Shown one piece after another: positions 1 through 12,829 of a stretch of DNA of 64,000 nt. Origin of the DNA: Aldersonia sp. NBC_00410. Lineage in GTDB: Bacteria > Actinomycetota > Actinomycetes > Mycobacteriales > Mycobacteriaceae. The stretch covers positions 434,001 through 498,000 of the forward strand of contig NZ_JAPENM010000003.1 in NCBI RefSeq assembly GCF_026342035.1, read 5' to 3'. Within the stretch, counting starts at the first letter, position 1; every line of letters begins with the position of its first letter. A program made the translations under genes and the position numbers. Under the pieces are notes generated by a model that saw nothing but the letters and a program-made list of their open reading frames with translations, did not search any database and was not told the DNA's origin.

Positions 1-745
1 CGACCATCACGGCCTTGCCGGTGCGGGTCGAGCCGGTGAAGGAGACCAGGTCGACGCGCGGGTCACGCACGAGCTGCTCGCCGAGCCGGTGGTCGTCCGA
101 GGTGACGATGTTGACCACGCCGGGCGGGATGTCGGTTTCCTCGACGATGACCTTGCCGACCAGTGCCGCCACCCACGGGGTGTCCGGCGCCGGCTTGAGC
201 ACCACGGTGCAACCGGCGGCGAGTGCCGGGCCGAGCTTGGCGAAGTTGATCTGGTGCGGGAAGTTCCACGGCGTGATCGCGCCCACCACACCAACCGCCT
301 CGCGGCGAACAATGCGGCGGGTGGGAATGCCCATCGGCTCGGCATGGCCGAGATCGGTTTCCCAGACATAACTTTCGGCCAGATCGGCGAAGTAGCCGAG
401 GTCGTTGACCGGCCCCTCGAGCTGCGGGCCGGTGGTGAGCGCGCGGGGTGCACCGACCTCGGCGATGGTGATCTCGCGCAGTTCCTCGATGTGTTCTTTG
501 AGCCCGTCGCGCAACTGACGGATGCAACGCGCGCGGAACGCGTGGTTGCGCGACCAGTCGGTGTTGTCGAACGCGGCACGGGCCGCGGCGATGGCCGCGT
601 CCATGTCGTCGGCGTTCGCGTTGGCCGCGTGACCGAGGACCTGTTCGGTCGCGGGATTGATGGTCTCGAAGACGCCTGCGGATCCGGGGACGAGCTTGCC
701 GTCGATCGTCAGGGCCGAGCTGTCGGTTGGGCGGAGGGCGTTCAT
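1..745 (-). CDS. Aldehyde dehydrogenase, N-terminal part (cut by window edge)
   Basis: This is the first 248 codons of an NAD(P)-dependent aldehyde dehydrogenase, which oxidises an aldehyde to its acid. The visible part holds the Rossmann NAD-binding half: a TPWNFP motif near residue 154, a cofactor-binding VLKPAP motif, and FTGSTRTG near the cut. The catalytic Cys and Glu lie outside the window. I chose ATG at 745 because the family N-terminus (MNALRPTDSSAL...) begins there. It is divergent from a CYP123-CYP51 operon, as aldA (Rv0768) is in M. tuberculosis, so a role with the sterol/steroid P450s is inferred; the substrate is unknown. A 16-bp palindromic operator lies 19 bp upstream of the start. 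Confidence 0.9.
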   Translation of the reverse strand, partial: MNALRPTDSSALTIDGKLVPGSAGVFETINPATEQVLGHAANANADDMDAAIAAARAAFDNTDWSRNHAFRARCIRQLRDGLKEHIEELREITIAEVGAPRALTTGPQLEGPVNDLGYFADLAESYVWETDLGHAEPMGIPTRRIVRREAVGVVGAITPWNFPHQINFAKLGPALAAGCTVVLKPAPDTPWVAALVGKVIVEETDIPPGVVNIVTSDDHRLGEQLVRDPRVDLVSFTGSTRTGKAVMV

Positions 746-761
746 AGGGCTACCTGCCACA

Positions 762-793
762 GTCTGGACATGTGTCTGGACCTTAGTCTGGAC
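762..793. promoter_or_regulatory. Operator cluster upstream of aldehyde dehydrogenase
   Basis: Three copies of GTCTGGAC start at 762, 774 and 786, exactly 12 bp apart. The first two frame the near-palindrome CTGGACATGTGTCTGG (764-779). Its reverse complement occurs with one mismatch in front of the divergent P450 operon (973-988). The shape suits a TetR-type repressor shared by both promoters. The binding protein is not encoded next to it. Confidence 0.6.
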
Positions 794-917
794 GATGCGA
801 GGGCGCAATGGTCCGAAGCCGTCTGCGGCAGTCTCGATGAGAACAGATTCTAGCCGGAAGCGGGCCTCGCTCCGCAGCGGATTGCAGTGATAAGCCCGCA
901 AGCTACCGTTGCAACAT

Positions 918-931
918 TGGCACACGTTCTA
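918..931. promoter_or_regulatory. KstR-type box, one mismatch
   Basis: TGGCACACGTTCTA fits the KstR consensus TnnAACnnGTTnnA except for C at position 4. It sits about 95 bp upstream of the CYP123 start. It could place the CYP123/CYP51 operon under the cholesterol repressor, but one half-site is imperfect. A weaker partial match (two deviations) lies at 839-852, nearer the aldehyde dehydrogenase. Confidence 0.5.
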
Positions 932-972
932 GTCGACCGACTGTTGTCACCTCCGGGTACCTGTAGTAACGT

Positions 973-988
973 CCAGACACGTGTCCAG
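973..988. promoter_or_regulatory. Second copy of the shared operator (P450 promoter side)
   Basis: CCAGACACGTGTCCAG is centred on GACACGTGTC and is the reverse complement, with one mismatch, of 764-779. It lies 36 bp before the CYP123 ATG, a position suited to repression of this operon. Confidence 0.6.
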
Positions 989-1024
989 AAGATCTCCCGC
1001 AGCAATGATTCCGGAGGGTTCCCG

Positions 1025-2248
1025 ATGACGCGCAGCGACTCGGTCGCAGCGGCTTCAGTCGAGCCGGTGACGTTCAACCCGTACGACTACGGGTTCCATG
1101 ACGATCCGTATCCCACCTATCGGCGGCTGCGCGAGGAAGCGCCGGTCTACCACAACCCCGACCTCGGGTTCTGGGCACTTTCGCGGCACGCCGATGTCAA
1201 CGCCGGCTTCCGTGACGCGAAGCGACTCTCCAGTGCCAACGGTGTCTCGCTGGATCCTGCGGCCTACGGCCCCAATGCGCACAAGACGATGTCGTTTCTG
1301 GCGATGGACGACCCACGCCATATGCGGATGCGTCAACTGGTGTCGCGCGGTTTCACGCCGCGCCGGGTCAACGAGCTGACGCCGCGGATTCGCGAACTGA
1401 CCCTGGAGCATCTCGTGCCCGCGCTCGAGCAGCCCGAGTTCGACTGGATTTCCGAATTCGCCGGCAAACTGCCGATGGACGTCATCTCCGAACTGCTCGG
1501 CGTGCCCAGGCCCGACCGGGACGAACTGCGCCGACACGCCGATCTGGTCGTGCACCGCGAGGACGGTGTGCTCGACATTCCGATGACCGCGATCGAATCC
1601 TCGCTCGAGCTCATCGGGTACTACGCCGACATGCTCGCGCAGCGCCGCAAGTCGCCGACCGACGACCTCACCTCGGCACTGCTCGATGCCGAGATCGACG
1701 GTGACCGGCTCGATGACGAAGAAATCATCGGATTTATGTTCCTGATGGTCGTCGCCGGCAACGAGACGACCACCAAATTGCTCGGCAATTCGCTCTACTG
1801 GGCGGCCAAGAATCCGCAAGAGATCGCGAAGATCTACGAGAACCCCGAACGCGTGCCGGAGTGGACGGAGGAGTCGCTGCGCTTCGACACCTCGAGTCAG
1901 ATCGTGGCGCGCACGTCGACCGTCGATATCGACTACCCCGAGGCGACAATCCCGGCCGGCGAGAAGGTGCTGTTGCTGATCGGCTCGGCCAATCGGGACG
2001 CCGCCGTGTTCTCCGACGGCGACGTCTACAACATCGGCCGGGACAGCCGCAGCACGCTGGCCAGCTTCGGTGGCGGTCCGCACTTCTGCCTCGGCGCGCA
2101 CCTCGCGCGCCTCGAAACCAACATCGCGCTCACCGAGTTCATCGAGCGCACAAAGTCCTTCGGCATCGACGAATCCGGCGCCGAACGAGTCCATTCGACC
2201 AATGTGCGCGGATTCGCCGCGCTGCCCGTGCAAGTGGAGGCCCGCTGA
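1025..2248 (+). CDS. cyp123: Cytochrome P450, CYP123-like
   Basis: A soluble class I bacterial P450 of 407 residues that uses electrons from a ferredoxin, probably the one encoded at 4381, to hydroxylate an unknown lipid or steroid. Visible motifs are the I-helix AGNETTTK, an EESLR ExxR helix, and the heme loop FGGGPHFCLGAH with the thiolate at Cys355. ATG 1025 follows the ribosome-binding site GGAGGG. It is first in an operon whose order (CYP123, SDR, CYP51, ferredoxin) matches Rv0766c-Rv0763c of M. tuberculosis, which supports the CYP123 name. Its TGA overlaps the next ATG (ATGA). The substrate cannot be read from sequence. Confidence 0.85.
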   Translation: MTRSDSVAAASVEPVTFNPYDYGFHDDPYPTYRRLREEAPVYHNPDLGFWALSRHADVNAGFRDAKRLSSANGVSLDPAAYGPNAHKTMSFLAMDDPRHMRMRQLVSRGFTPRRVNELTPRIRELTLEHLVPALEQPEFDWISEFAGKLPMDVISELLGVPRPDRDELRRHADLVVHREDGVLDIPMTAIESSLELIGYYADMLAQRRKSPTDDLTSALLDAEIDGDRLDDEEIIGFMFLMVVAGNETTTKLLGNSLYWAAKNPQEIAKIYENPERVPEWTEESLRFDTSSQIVARTSTVDIDYPEATIPAGEKVLLLIGSANRDAAVFSDGDVYNIGRDSRSTLASFGGGPHFCLGAHLARLETNIALTEFIERTKSFGIDESGAERVHSTNVRGFAALPVQVEAR

Positions 2249-3029
2249 TGCCGAGATTCGAACCGAACCCGCAACGACGCCCCGTCATCATCAGCGGCGC
2301 GTCGTCGGGGATCGGTACCGCCACCGCGTTCGCTCTGGCCGAACTCGGCCATCCGGTGACACTCGGCGCGCGCCGGGTCGCGGAATGCGAGGCGATCGCG
2401 GACAAGATCCGCAGCTCCGGTGGTGAGGCGTTCGCGCACTTCCTCGACGTCACCGACACCGACTCGGTGAACGAGTTCGTCACGGCCGCCGAGAAGCAAT
2501 ACGGCCCCACCGAGATTGCGCTCTCCGGTGCCGGCGACCTGGAGTTCTCCACGGTCCACGACATGGATCCCGACGATTTCGCCAAGCAGGTGCAGGTGCA
2601 CCTGATCGGCGCGCAGCGGCTGGTGCACCGGATCGTACCCGGCATGATCGAGCGCCGTCGCGGTGATTTCGTGCTGATCGGTTCCGACTGCGCGGAGAGC
2701 CCGCGGCCGCGCATGGGCGCCTACAACGCGTCGAAGACCGGCCTGGAGGCAATGGGCCGGCAGATGCGAATGGAGTTGGAGGGCAGCGGTGTTCGCGCCT
2801 CCATCGTTCGCCCCGGCCCGACCCAGACGTCCATGGGCATGGACACCACCCCCGAGATCATCGGCCCGGTGCTCGAGGACTGGGTCAAGTGGGGTTGCGC
2901 GCGACACTCGTTCTTCCTGCGCGCTGCCGATATCGCGTCCGCCGTCGTGGCAGTCGTCACGGCACCGCGCGGCGCGCACATGGTGCTGGTCGAGGTGCAG
3001 CCCGAAGCACCCATAAACGAGGAGTTCAA

Positions 3030-3033
<4 letters not shown>
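2248..3033 (+). CDS. Short-chain dehydrogenase/reductase, Rv0765c-like
   Basis: A 261-residue NAD(P)-dependent oxidoreductase of the classical SDR family. It has the nucleotide-binding GASSGIG near residue 14, a partial NNAG equivalent (LSGAGD), and the catalytic YNASK with Tyr about residue 156. It lies between two P450 genes and overlaps both (ATGA upstream, GTGA downstream). This suggests it oxidises or reduces an alcohol or ketone of the same substrate that CYP51 or CYP123 handles. In the M. tuberculosis cluster the equivalent gene, Rv0765c, has the same place. The natural substrate is unknown. Confidence 0.85.
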
Positions 3034-4584
<1,551 letters not shown>

Positions 4585-4620
4585 ACAGCTCACGGCAAAC
4601 AACTTTCGAGGAGATCAACG

Positions 4621-5172
4621 ATGGGTCAGTGGGATCGCGCAGAGCTCGACGAGATGGTCGAGCGCTGGATCGCCGAGAACGAGCGATGTGAGAAATTGGG
4701 GGACTGGCGTCCGCTGGCGGACTTGTACACCGAGGACGCCACCTACGGCTGGAACTACGGCCCCACCCAGGAATTCATGGCCGTCGGGCGCGCGGAGATC
4801 CGCGAGATCGCGCTCGGTCAGGAGATGGAAGGCCTGGAGGGCTGGACCTACCCGTACCAGCAGTTCGTCGTCGACGACCGCACGGGAGACTGCATCGGTT
4901 TCTGGAAGCAGGTGGCCGACGCCACCCGCGAGGACGGCTCGAACTACGTGGTTCAGGGCATCGGCGGCAGCTGGTTCCGCTACGGCGGCAACTTCCAGTG
5001 GTCCTGGCAGCGAGACTTCTTCGACTTCGGCAACGTGTCGAATCTGTTCCTGGAGATGATCACGAACAACGCACTCTCCGACGGCATGCAGAAGCGTATC
5101 GAGCGATCGATGTCGGGCAAGGATCTGGCGGGCTGGTACAAAATCGGCGAAGCCCCGGCACCGCTGTGGTGA
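4621..5172 (+). CDS. NTF2-like/SnoaL-fold protein
   Basis: A 183-residue protein with the cone-like alpha+beta NTF2/SnoaL composition: an N-terminal helix (ELDEMVERWIAENERC), a LADLYTEDATYGWNYGP strand region typical of the fold, and aromatic-rich later strands. Such proteins include ketosteroid isomerases and polyketide cyclases, but I see no conserved KSI Tyr/Asp set, so no reaction is assigned. It starts after a good AGGAGA ribosome-binding site and lies 36 bp after the ferredoxin in the same operon. Small NTF2-like genes are common beside actinobacterial steroid P450s. Confidence 0.75.
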   Translation: MGQWDRAELDEMVERWIAENERCEKLGDWRPLADLYTEDATYGWNYGPTQEFMAVGRAEIREIALGQEMEGLEGWTYPYQQFVVDDRTGDCIGFWKQVADATREDGSNYVVQGIGGSWFRYGGNFQWSWQRDFFDFGNVSNLFLEMITNNALSDGMQKRIERSMSGKDLAGWYKIGEAPAPLW

Positions 5173-5179
5173 CCCTGCG

Positions 5180-6448
5180 ATGACCACGAAACCCGAGACC
5201 AAGGCGGCGTTCGCGCGGTTGTCGCGCGAACAGCTCGCCAAGATTCTGCCGGAGCTGCTGCTCACCGGCCAGTTGATCGACCGCTCCGGTATGCCCCACC
5301 TCATCACCGAGTTCGGCCGGGAGGGCATGGTCGAGGTGGCGATCGAGGAGTGGCAGGTCTCGAGTCCGATCTACACCCGTCGGATGCAGCATGCGCTCAA
5401 CTACACCGGCACCGACATCGTCACGATATTCAAGGGTTTGCAGCTCGATATCGGTGCGCCGCCGCAGTTCATGGACTTCCGCTACAAGGTGGACGATGCC
5501 AACCACGGCGAGTTCTGGCTCGATCACTGCGGCGCGTTGATGGACGTCGAGCCGATGGGCGAGGCGTACGTGCAGGGCATGTGCCACGACATCGAGGACC
5601 CGACCTTCGATGCCACGGCGCTGGCCACCAACCCGCACGCGCAGGTGCGGCCGATTCATCGGCCGCCGCGCGCGCCGGTCGATCGGAACCCGCACTGCGC
5701 GTGGACGGTCATCATCGACCCGTCGCACGAGCCGCCGGCCATTCCGCCGAATACCGACGTGATGGAGGCCTCGCATGCGGCGTCGGTCGAGCTGTCGGCG
5801 ATCGACCCTTCGGACGAGGGCGCTGCCGACTACTCGGGTCCGCTGTTGTCCGACATCCGTTTCGATGCGTTCTCGGCGTCCGCGCTGGTCCGCATGGCCG
5901 AAGAGGTCTGCCTGCAGCAGCACCTGCTGACGCTGGGCTTCATGATCTCCGTTCGGTCGCGGGTGGACGAGGACAAGGCGCTCGAGATCGGCCGCAAGCA
6001 GTTCGCGGGTATCGCGGGGATCACCTCGGAGCGCCTGCGTAACGTGCTCGAACTCGGTGACGACGCCGAGGCGCTCGCCATCGTGCTCGACCTGCACCCG
6101 GCGCTGAATCCGCGTCAGTACGTAGATGTTTCGGTAGAAGCCGGCAAATCGGTCACGTTGCGAATCGGCCGCGATTGCGGTGCGCAGGCAGACCGGTCTT
6201 GGTCGTCGATGGTCGATGCCGACCATCTCGACCCGTTGCGAGCGATGGTGCGCGGCGTCAACCCGCGTTTCGACGTCACGTTGGTGGATTCGGACGATCG
6301 GCACCTGACGGTGCGAATCGACCTGGCGGACAAGCCGTTCAAGGAGTTCGGCGAGGTGGCGCTGACCCGGTTCAGCAAGGGTGCCGACTGGGTATTCGCC
6401 GACCGGGGCATTCCATTGCCGCTGACCGTCGTGTCGTCGCAGAACTGA
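5180..6448 (+). CDS. Conserved protein of unknown function in the CYP51 operon
   Basis: A 422-residue soluble protein I cannot place in a named family. It has no signal peptide or membrane segment. A possible active-site region lies around residues 113-145: EFWLDHCGALMDVEP followed by GMCHDIEDPTFD, with Cys, His and acidic residues spaced like metal or substrate ligands. A Pro/His-rich stretch follows (RPIHRPPRAPVDRNPHC). The start is seven bases after the preceding stop, so it is translationally linked to the NTF2-like gene. Its place in a sterol-P450 operon suggests a step on the same substrate; that is inference only. Confidence 0.75.
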   Translation: MTTKPETKAAFARLSREQLAKILPELLLTGQLIDRSGMPHLITEFGREGMVEVAIEEWQVSSPIYTRRMQHALNYTGTDIVTIFKGLQLDIGAPPQFMDFRYKVDDANHGEFWLDHCGALMDVEPMGEAYVQGMCHDIEDPTFDATALATNPHAQVRPIHRPPRAPVDRNPHCAWTVIIDPSHEPPAIPPNTDVMEASHAASVELSAIDPSDEGAADYSGPLLSDIRFDAFSASALVRMAEEVCLQQHLLTLGFMISVRSRVDEDKALEIGRKQFAGIAGITSERLRNVLELGDDAEALAIVLDLHPALNPRQYVDVSVEAGKSVTLRIGRDCGAQADRSWSSMVDADHLDPLRAMVRGVNPRFDVTLVDSDDRHLTVRIDLADKPFKEFGEVALTRFSKGADWVFADRGIPLPLTVVSSQN

Positions 6449-6459
6449 GGGGCACGCTG

Positions 6460-7437
6460 ATGAAGGTGGCAGTCACCGGCGCGGCGGGATTCGTCGGAGT
6501 CAATCTGGTCGAGCAGTTGCTCGATGCCGGTCATGAGGTGGTGGCGATCGACCGGGTGCGCTCGAACGCGCTCGCCGCAACGGGTGTCACCTGGATCGAC
6601 GGCGACATTCTCGATCTCGATTCGATGATCCGTGCACTCGACGGCGTCGAGGTGGTCTACCACCTCGTTGCGGTGATCACGTTGGCTCAGCAGGACGATC
6701 TGGCCTGGCGGGTCAATACGGAGGGTGTCCGGACCGTTGCCGAGGCCGCGCTCACCGTTGGTGCACGCAAGGTCGTGCACTGCAGTTCGTTGCATGCGTT
6801 CGATCAGTACCACCTCGGCAGCGCTCTCAATGAGTCGTCGGCGCGCGCAACCGGCGCCGACCTGCCGGTGTACGACCGGTCGAAGTGGCAGGGTGAGGTC
6901 GAGCTCCTCAAGGTGGTCGACCGCGGCCTGGACGCGGTGATTTGCAATCCCACCGGTATCTACGGCCCGATCGATTACGGCCTGTCGCGGATGAACGCCA
7001 TGCTGCGCGACGCCGCGCGCGGCCGCATGCCGGTCGGGGTCGCCGCCAAGTTCGACATGGTGGACGTTCGTGACGTGGCCGCTGGTCTCATCGCGGCAGC
7101 AGAGAAGGGTGAGCGCGGCGAGAACTATTTGCTCACCGGCCACATGGTGGGACTCACCGAACTGGCCCGCACCGCCGCGCGGTCGGTCGGCCGGCGTGGG
7201 CCGCGATTCTCGATTCCACTGCGCGCGCTCGAGTTGGTGCTGCCGATTGCGGACCCGATCGGCTCTCGCCTGGGCAGTGACATCCTCTCCAAGGGTGCGA
7301 TCGACACACTGCTGACCTCACCCGTGGTCGACGGGTCGAAGGCCGCCCGGGTGCTGGGCTACCTTCCTCGCCCGACCGAGGAGACGATGCGCGACCTGAT
7401 GACTTTCCTGGTCGGCTCGGGCCAGCTGCGCCGCTAG
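6460..7437 (+). CDS. NAD(P)-dependent epimerase/dehydratase or 3-beta-HSD-like
   Basis: A 325-residue extended-SDR protein. The Rossmann motif TGAAGFVG starts at about residue 6, and the catalytic-type YDRSKWQGE lies near residue 138. The middle GVEVVYHLVAVI and NPTGIYGP strings are typical of the extended SDR family that includes 3-beta-hydroxysteroid dehydrogenase and dihydroflavonol reductase. It ends the CYP123-CYP51 operon, 11 bp after the unknown protein. Oxidation of a sterol 3- or 4-position after 14-demethylation is plausible but not shown. A strong hairpin follows at 7464. Confidence 0.8.
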   Translation: MKVAVTGAAGFVGVNLVEQLLDAGHEVVAIDRVRSNALAATGVTWIDGDILDLDSMIRALDGVEVVYHLVAVITLAQQDDLAWRVNTEGVRTVAEAALTVGARKVVHCSSLHAFDQYHLGSALNESSARATGADLPVYDRSKWQGEVELLKVVDRGLDAVICNPTGIYGPIDYGLSRMNAMLRDAARGRMPVGVAAKFDMVDVRDVAAGLIAAAEKGERGENYLLTGHMVGLTELARTAARSVGRRGPRFSIPLRALELVLPIADPIGSRLGSDILSKGAIDTLLTSPVVDGSKAARVLGYLPRPTEETMRDLMTFLVGSGQLRR

Positions 7438-7463
7438 TTCACGGGGGACTTGTTCAGTGAAAT

Positions 7464-7498
7464 CGAAATGCGCCCGTCGGAACGACGGGCGCATTTCG
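7464..7498. terminator. Bidirectional hairpin terminator
   Basis: A perfect 16-bp stem (arms 7464-7479 and 7483-7498) with a GAA loop lies between two convergent genes. The arms begin with CGAAA and end with TTTCG, giving a short T-run in both directions. It probably ends the CYP51 operon and the kshA transcript. Confidence 0.8.
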
Positions 7499-7529
7499 TG
7501 TCGTATGACGCGGAACTCACAACGCGAGT

Positions 7530-7901
7530 TCAGTCGGCAGGCTCGTCGGGTACGTGCAGTAAACCTTCGAGTACCGCGTGTTCGATACTCGCCTTCAGTC
7601 GGGGGCACGTGGGCCGAGCCGTGCGCGATGCGGTCGAATTCGAGTCGGCATAGTGCGGGCAAGAATCCGACGGCGCGGTGGTCCATTGAATGCTGGTGTG
7701 CTGAAAACTGTTCTTGCGCACCAATACACAGGTCCCGCAGGTCCGGCATTCCACCGGACTCATCTCGTCCATGTAGTTCGCCTTATCGGCGACCGTTTGG
7801 GCGCGGACTGCCTCGACGCGGGCAGGGTTGTCCGCGAAAGTTGGGGCCTTGGCCCAACTCGCCGCGGAGCCCGGCGCTTTCGACCCGGTCGAGGCGTCCA
7901 T
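7530..7901 (-). CDS. Small Cys-rich protein linked to KshA
   Basis: A 123-residue protein with no family I can name. The centre holds VECRTCGTCVLV (Cys-x2-Cys-x2-Cys), then CPHYAD and CPRLKASIEHAV near the C-terminus, so five cysteines and one or two His could hold a metal. It starts two bases after the kshA stop (TGACGATGG) and shares its transcript. A hypothetical gene also follows kshA in M. tuberculosis (Rv3527, on the other strand there). A role in KshA assembly or electron transfer is a guess from position. Confidence 0.7.
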   Translation of the reverse strand: MDASTGSKAPGSAASWAKAPTFADNPARVEAVRAQTVADKANYMDEMSPVECRTCGTCVLVRKNSFQHTSIQWTTAPSDSCPHYADSNSTASRTARPTCPRLKASIEHAVLEGLLHVPDEPAD

Positions 7902-7903
7902 CG

Positions 7904-9061
7904 TCACACGCCTGCGGTGTTGTCGCTGTCCGTCTTCGCCTCGGCCTCGGCCTGCTGCCGGGCGAGATTCGCGTCGACTTCCTTCTGCCACGACTCGACG
8001 GCCCGGGTGGTGTCGATTTCGTACTCGAACCGCGCGGTCATTTTGTCGGTGACGTCGGCGACGTCGACATAGAACTGCTCGTACCAACGGCGCAGCTGAT
8101 AGACCGGGCCGTCCTCCTCGCAGAGCAACGGGTTCTCGATCTTGGTCTTGTGCAGCCAGATCTCGACGTCCTGCTCGAAGCCCATCGTGACGCCCTTGGT
8201 GAACGCCTTGGCGATCTTGTTGGACGTCGCGTCGTCGAGTCCCTGCGGCTTCTGCACACTCACGCCGTACATCAGCATGAACGAGTTCTGGTCGATCGGG
8301 TAATGGCAGTTGATCAGGATGCTCTCGGCCTTGAACCCGCTGTAGTTGTTGTGCAGCCAGTTGATCATGTACGACGGGCCGTAGTACGCGGCTTCCGAAT
8401 CGAGCACCGAGTCGCCGTACTGCGTGCCCATGCCCTGGATATCGGCACGGCCGTGGTTCTGCAGGTACTGCGCGGCGACATGTCCCTCGAAGACGTTCTT
8501 GAAGTACTTCGGGAAGCCGTAGTGCACATAGAAGAAGTGCGCCATATCCACGACGTTGTCGATGATTTCGCGGCAGTTCGAGCCCTCGACGAGCAGCGTG
8601 TTCCACGTCCAGTCGGTCCAGCCGTCGGTGAAGACCTCCGGGATCTCCGGAATGACGACGTCGTCCGGGGGTGGGTTGCCCTCCGCGTCGTGCCAGACGA
8701 ACAACTGCTTGTTCTGCTGCAGCGTGATCCACGAACGCGTCCGGGCCAGCGGCGGCACGCGGCGCGCGTAGGGGATGTTCGCGCACTTGCCGTCCGCGCC
8801 CCACTCCCAGCCGTGGAACGGGCAGGCGAGGCTGTCGCCCTTGATCTCGCCCTCGCTCAGGTCGGCGCCCATGTGCCGGCAGTAAGCATCGAGAACCTGC
8901 AGCTTGTTCTGGCTATCCGCCCACACGACGAGCTTGGTGCCGAACGCCTGCACGCTGTGCGGCTTGCCGTCGAGGAAGTCGCTCTCCAGCCCGAGGCAAT
9001 GCCAGCCACGTGCGTACCGCGTGGGAACGCTGCCTACATCGATCTCGCGAACGCGAACCAT
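7904..9061 (-). CDS. kshA: 3-ketosteroid 9-alpha-hydroxylase, oxygenase subunit KshA
   Basis: The Rieske non-heme-iron oxygenase that 9-alpha-hydroxylates 1,4-androstadiene-3,17-dione type steroids (as CoA thioesters in vivo) and so opens ring B. It has 385 residues. The Rieske [2Fe-2S] ligands are Cys61-x-His63 and Cys80-x2-His83. The mononuclear iron ligands are His175 and His180 (NVVDMAHFFYVH) and Asp298, spaced as in the M. tuberculosis enzyme. The reductase KshB is not in the window. ATG 9061 matches the family start. A KstR box lies 29 bp upstream, and hsaABCD diverges from the same 168-bp region. Confidence 0.97.
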   Translation of the reverse strand: MVRVREIDVGSVPTRYARGWHCLGLESDFLDGKPHSVQAFGTKLVVWADSQNKLQVLDAYCRHMGADLSEGEIKGDSLACPFHGWEWGADGKCANIPYARRVPPLARTRSWITLQQNKQLFVWHDAEGNPPPDDVVIPEIPEVFTDGWTDWTWNTLLVEGSNCREIIDNVVDMAHFFYVHYGFPKYFKNVFEGHVAAQYLQNHGRADIQGMGTQYGDSVLDSEAAYYGPSYMINWLHNNYSGFKAESILINCHYPIDQNSFMLMYGVSVQKPQGLDDATSNKIAKAFTKGVTMGFEQDVEIWLHKTKIENPLLCEEDGPVYQLRRWYEQFYVDVADVTDKMTARFEYEIDTTRAVESWQKEVDANLARQQAEAEAKTDSDNTAGV

Positions 9062-9089
9062 TTGCCCCTCACAATCTCCAGTTGCCTAC

Positions 9090-9103
9090 TAGAACACGTT
9101 ATA
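9090..9103. promoter_or_regulatory. KstR box for kshA
   Basis: TAGAACACGTTATA matches TnnAACnnGTTnnA at every fixed position. It is 29 bp before the kshA start. Confidence 0.85.
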
Positions 9104-9193
9104 GATGTTGGCGTCATTTTGCTAGCCGTGTGGGCTGCCGCGATCAGACAAGCCGCAGATGAGCAGGGAGTTTGACCCGGTCTCGACACAAAT

Positions 9194-9207
9194 CGGAACG
9201 TGTTCTA
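9194..9207. promoter_or_regulatory. KstR box for hsaADCB
   Basis: CGGAACGTGTTCTA matches the KstR consensus except C at position 1. It lies 22 bp before the hsaA ATG and about 104 bp from the kshA box, so each divergent gene has its own site. Confidence 0.8.
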
Positions 9208-9229
9208 GTCTCTGAAGGAAGGTGAACCA

Positions 9230-12221
<2,992 letters not shown>

Positions 12222-12223
12222 CA

Positions 12224-12826
12224 GTGACGGCAACGGAGCAGGTCGACCCGCGGTTGTACCGGACGGTGCTCGGCCGGTTCTGCACCGGGATCACCATCAT
12301 CACGACCGTGGACGACGGCGAGCCGATCGGCTTCGCGTGTCAGTCGTTCGCCGCGCTGTCGCTCGATCCGCCCATGGTGTTGTTCTGCCCGACCAAGCAG
12401 TCCCGGTCCTGGGCGGCCATCGAGAGCAGTGGCACGTTTGCCGTGAACGTCCTCGGCGAGGATCAGCAGTCCACCTGCGCGCGGTTCGGCTCCCGCGAGC
12501 CGGACAAGTTCGGCGGAATCGACTGGCACCTTTCCGATCTGGGCTCGCCGATCCTCGACGGCTCGCTGGCGCACCTCGACTGCACGGTGGAGACCGTGCA
12601 CGACGGCGGTGACCACTTCGTGGTTTTCGGCCGCGTGCAGTCGCTGTGGGAGGTGCCCGCTGGGCGCACCAACACCGGTGCCTGGGTCGGCGAGGAACGC
12701 CAGCGTCCGCTGCTGTTCTACCGCGGCCAGTACACCGCTATCGAGCCGGACAAGATGGAACCGGCACCCTGGCGGGACGACCTGGAGTCGTTTCTCACCA
12801 CCACGACGAAGGACACCTGGCTGTAG
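12224..12826 (+). CDS. hsaB: Flavin reductase HsaB
   Basis: The NADH:FMN reductase component that supplies FMNH2 to HsaA. It has 200 residues of the FMN-binding split-barrel flavin reductase family. Markers are the N-terminal RFCTGITIITT, the FACQSFAALSLDPPMVLF flavin site, and the SGTFAVNVL strand. GTG 12224 is two bases after the hsaC TAG. It is the last gene of the hsa operon and is convergent with the TetR gene only three bases away, so any terminator would have to lie within coding sequence. Confidence 0.95.
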   Translation: MTATEQVDPRLYRTVLGRFCTGITIITTVDDGEPIGFACQSFAALSLDPPMVLFCPTKQSRSWAAIESSGTFAVNVLGEDQQSTCARFGSREPDKFGGIDWHLSDLGSPILDGSLAHLDCTVETVHDGGDHFVVFGRVQSLWEVPAGRTNTGAWVGEERQRPLLFYRGQYTAIEPDKMEPAPWRDDLESFLTTTTKDTWL

Positions 12827-12829
12827 GGC

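Noticed and set aside
839-852. KstR box for the aldehyde dehydrogenase
   Set aside because: Two deviations from the consensus, one in the core GTT; too weak to list as a site.
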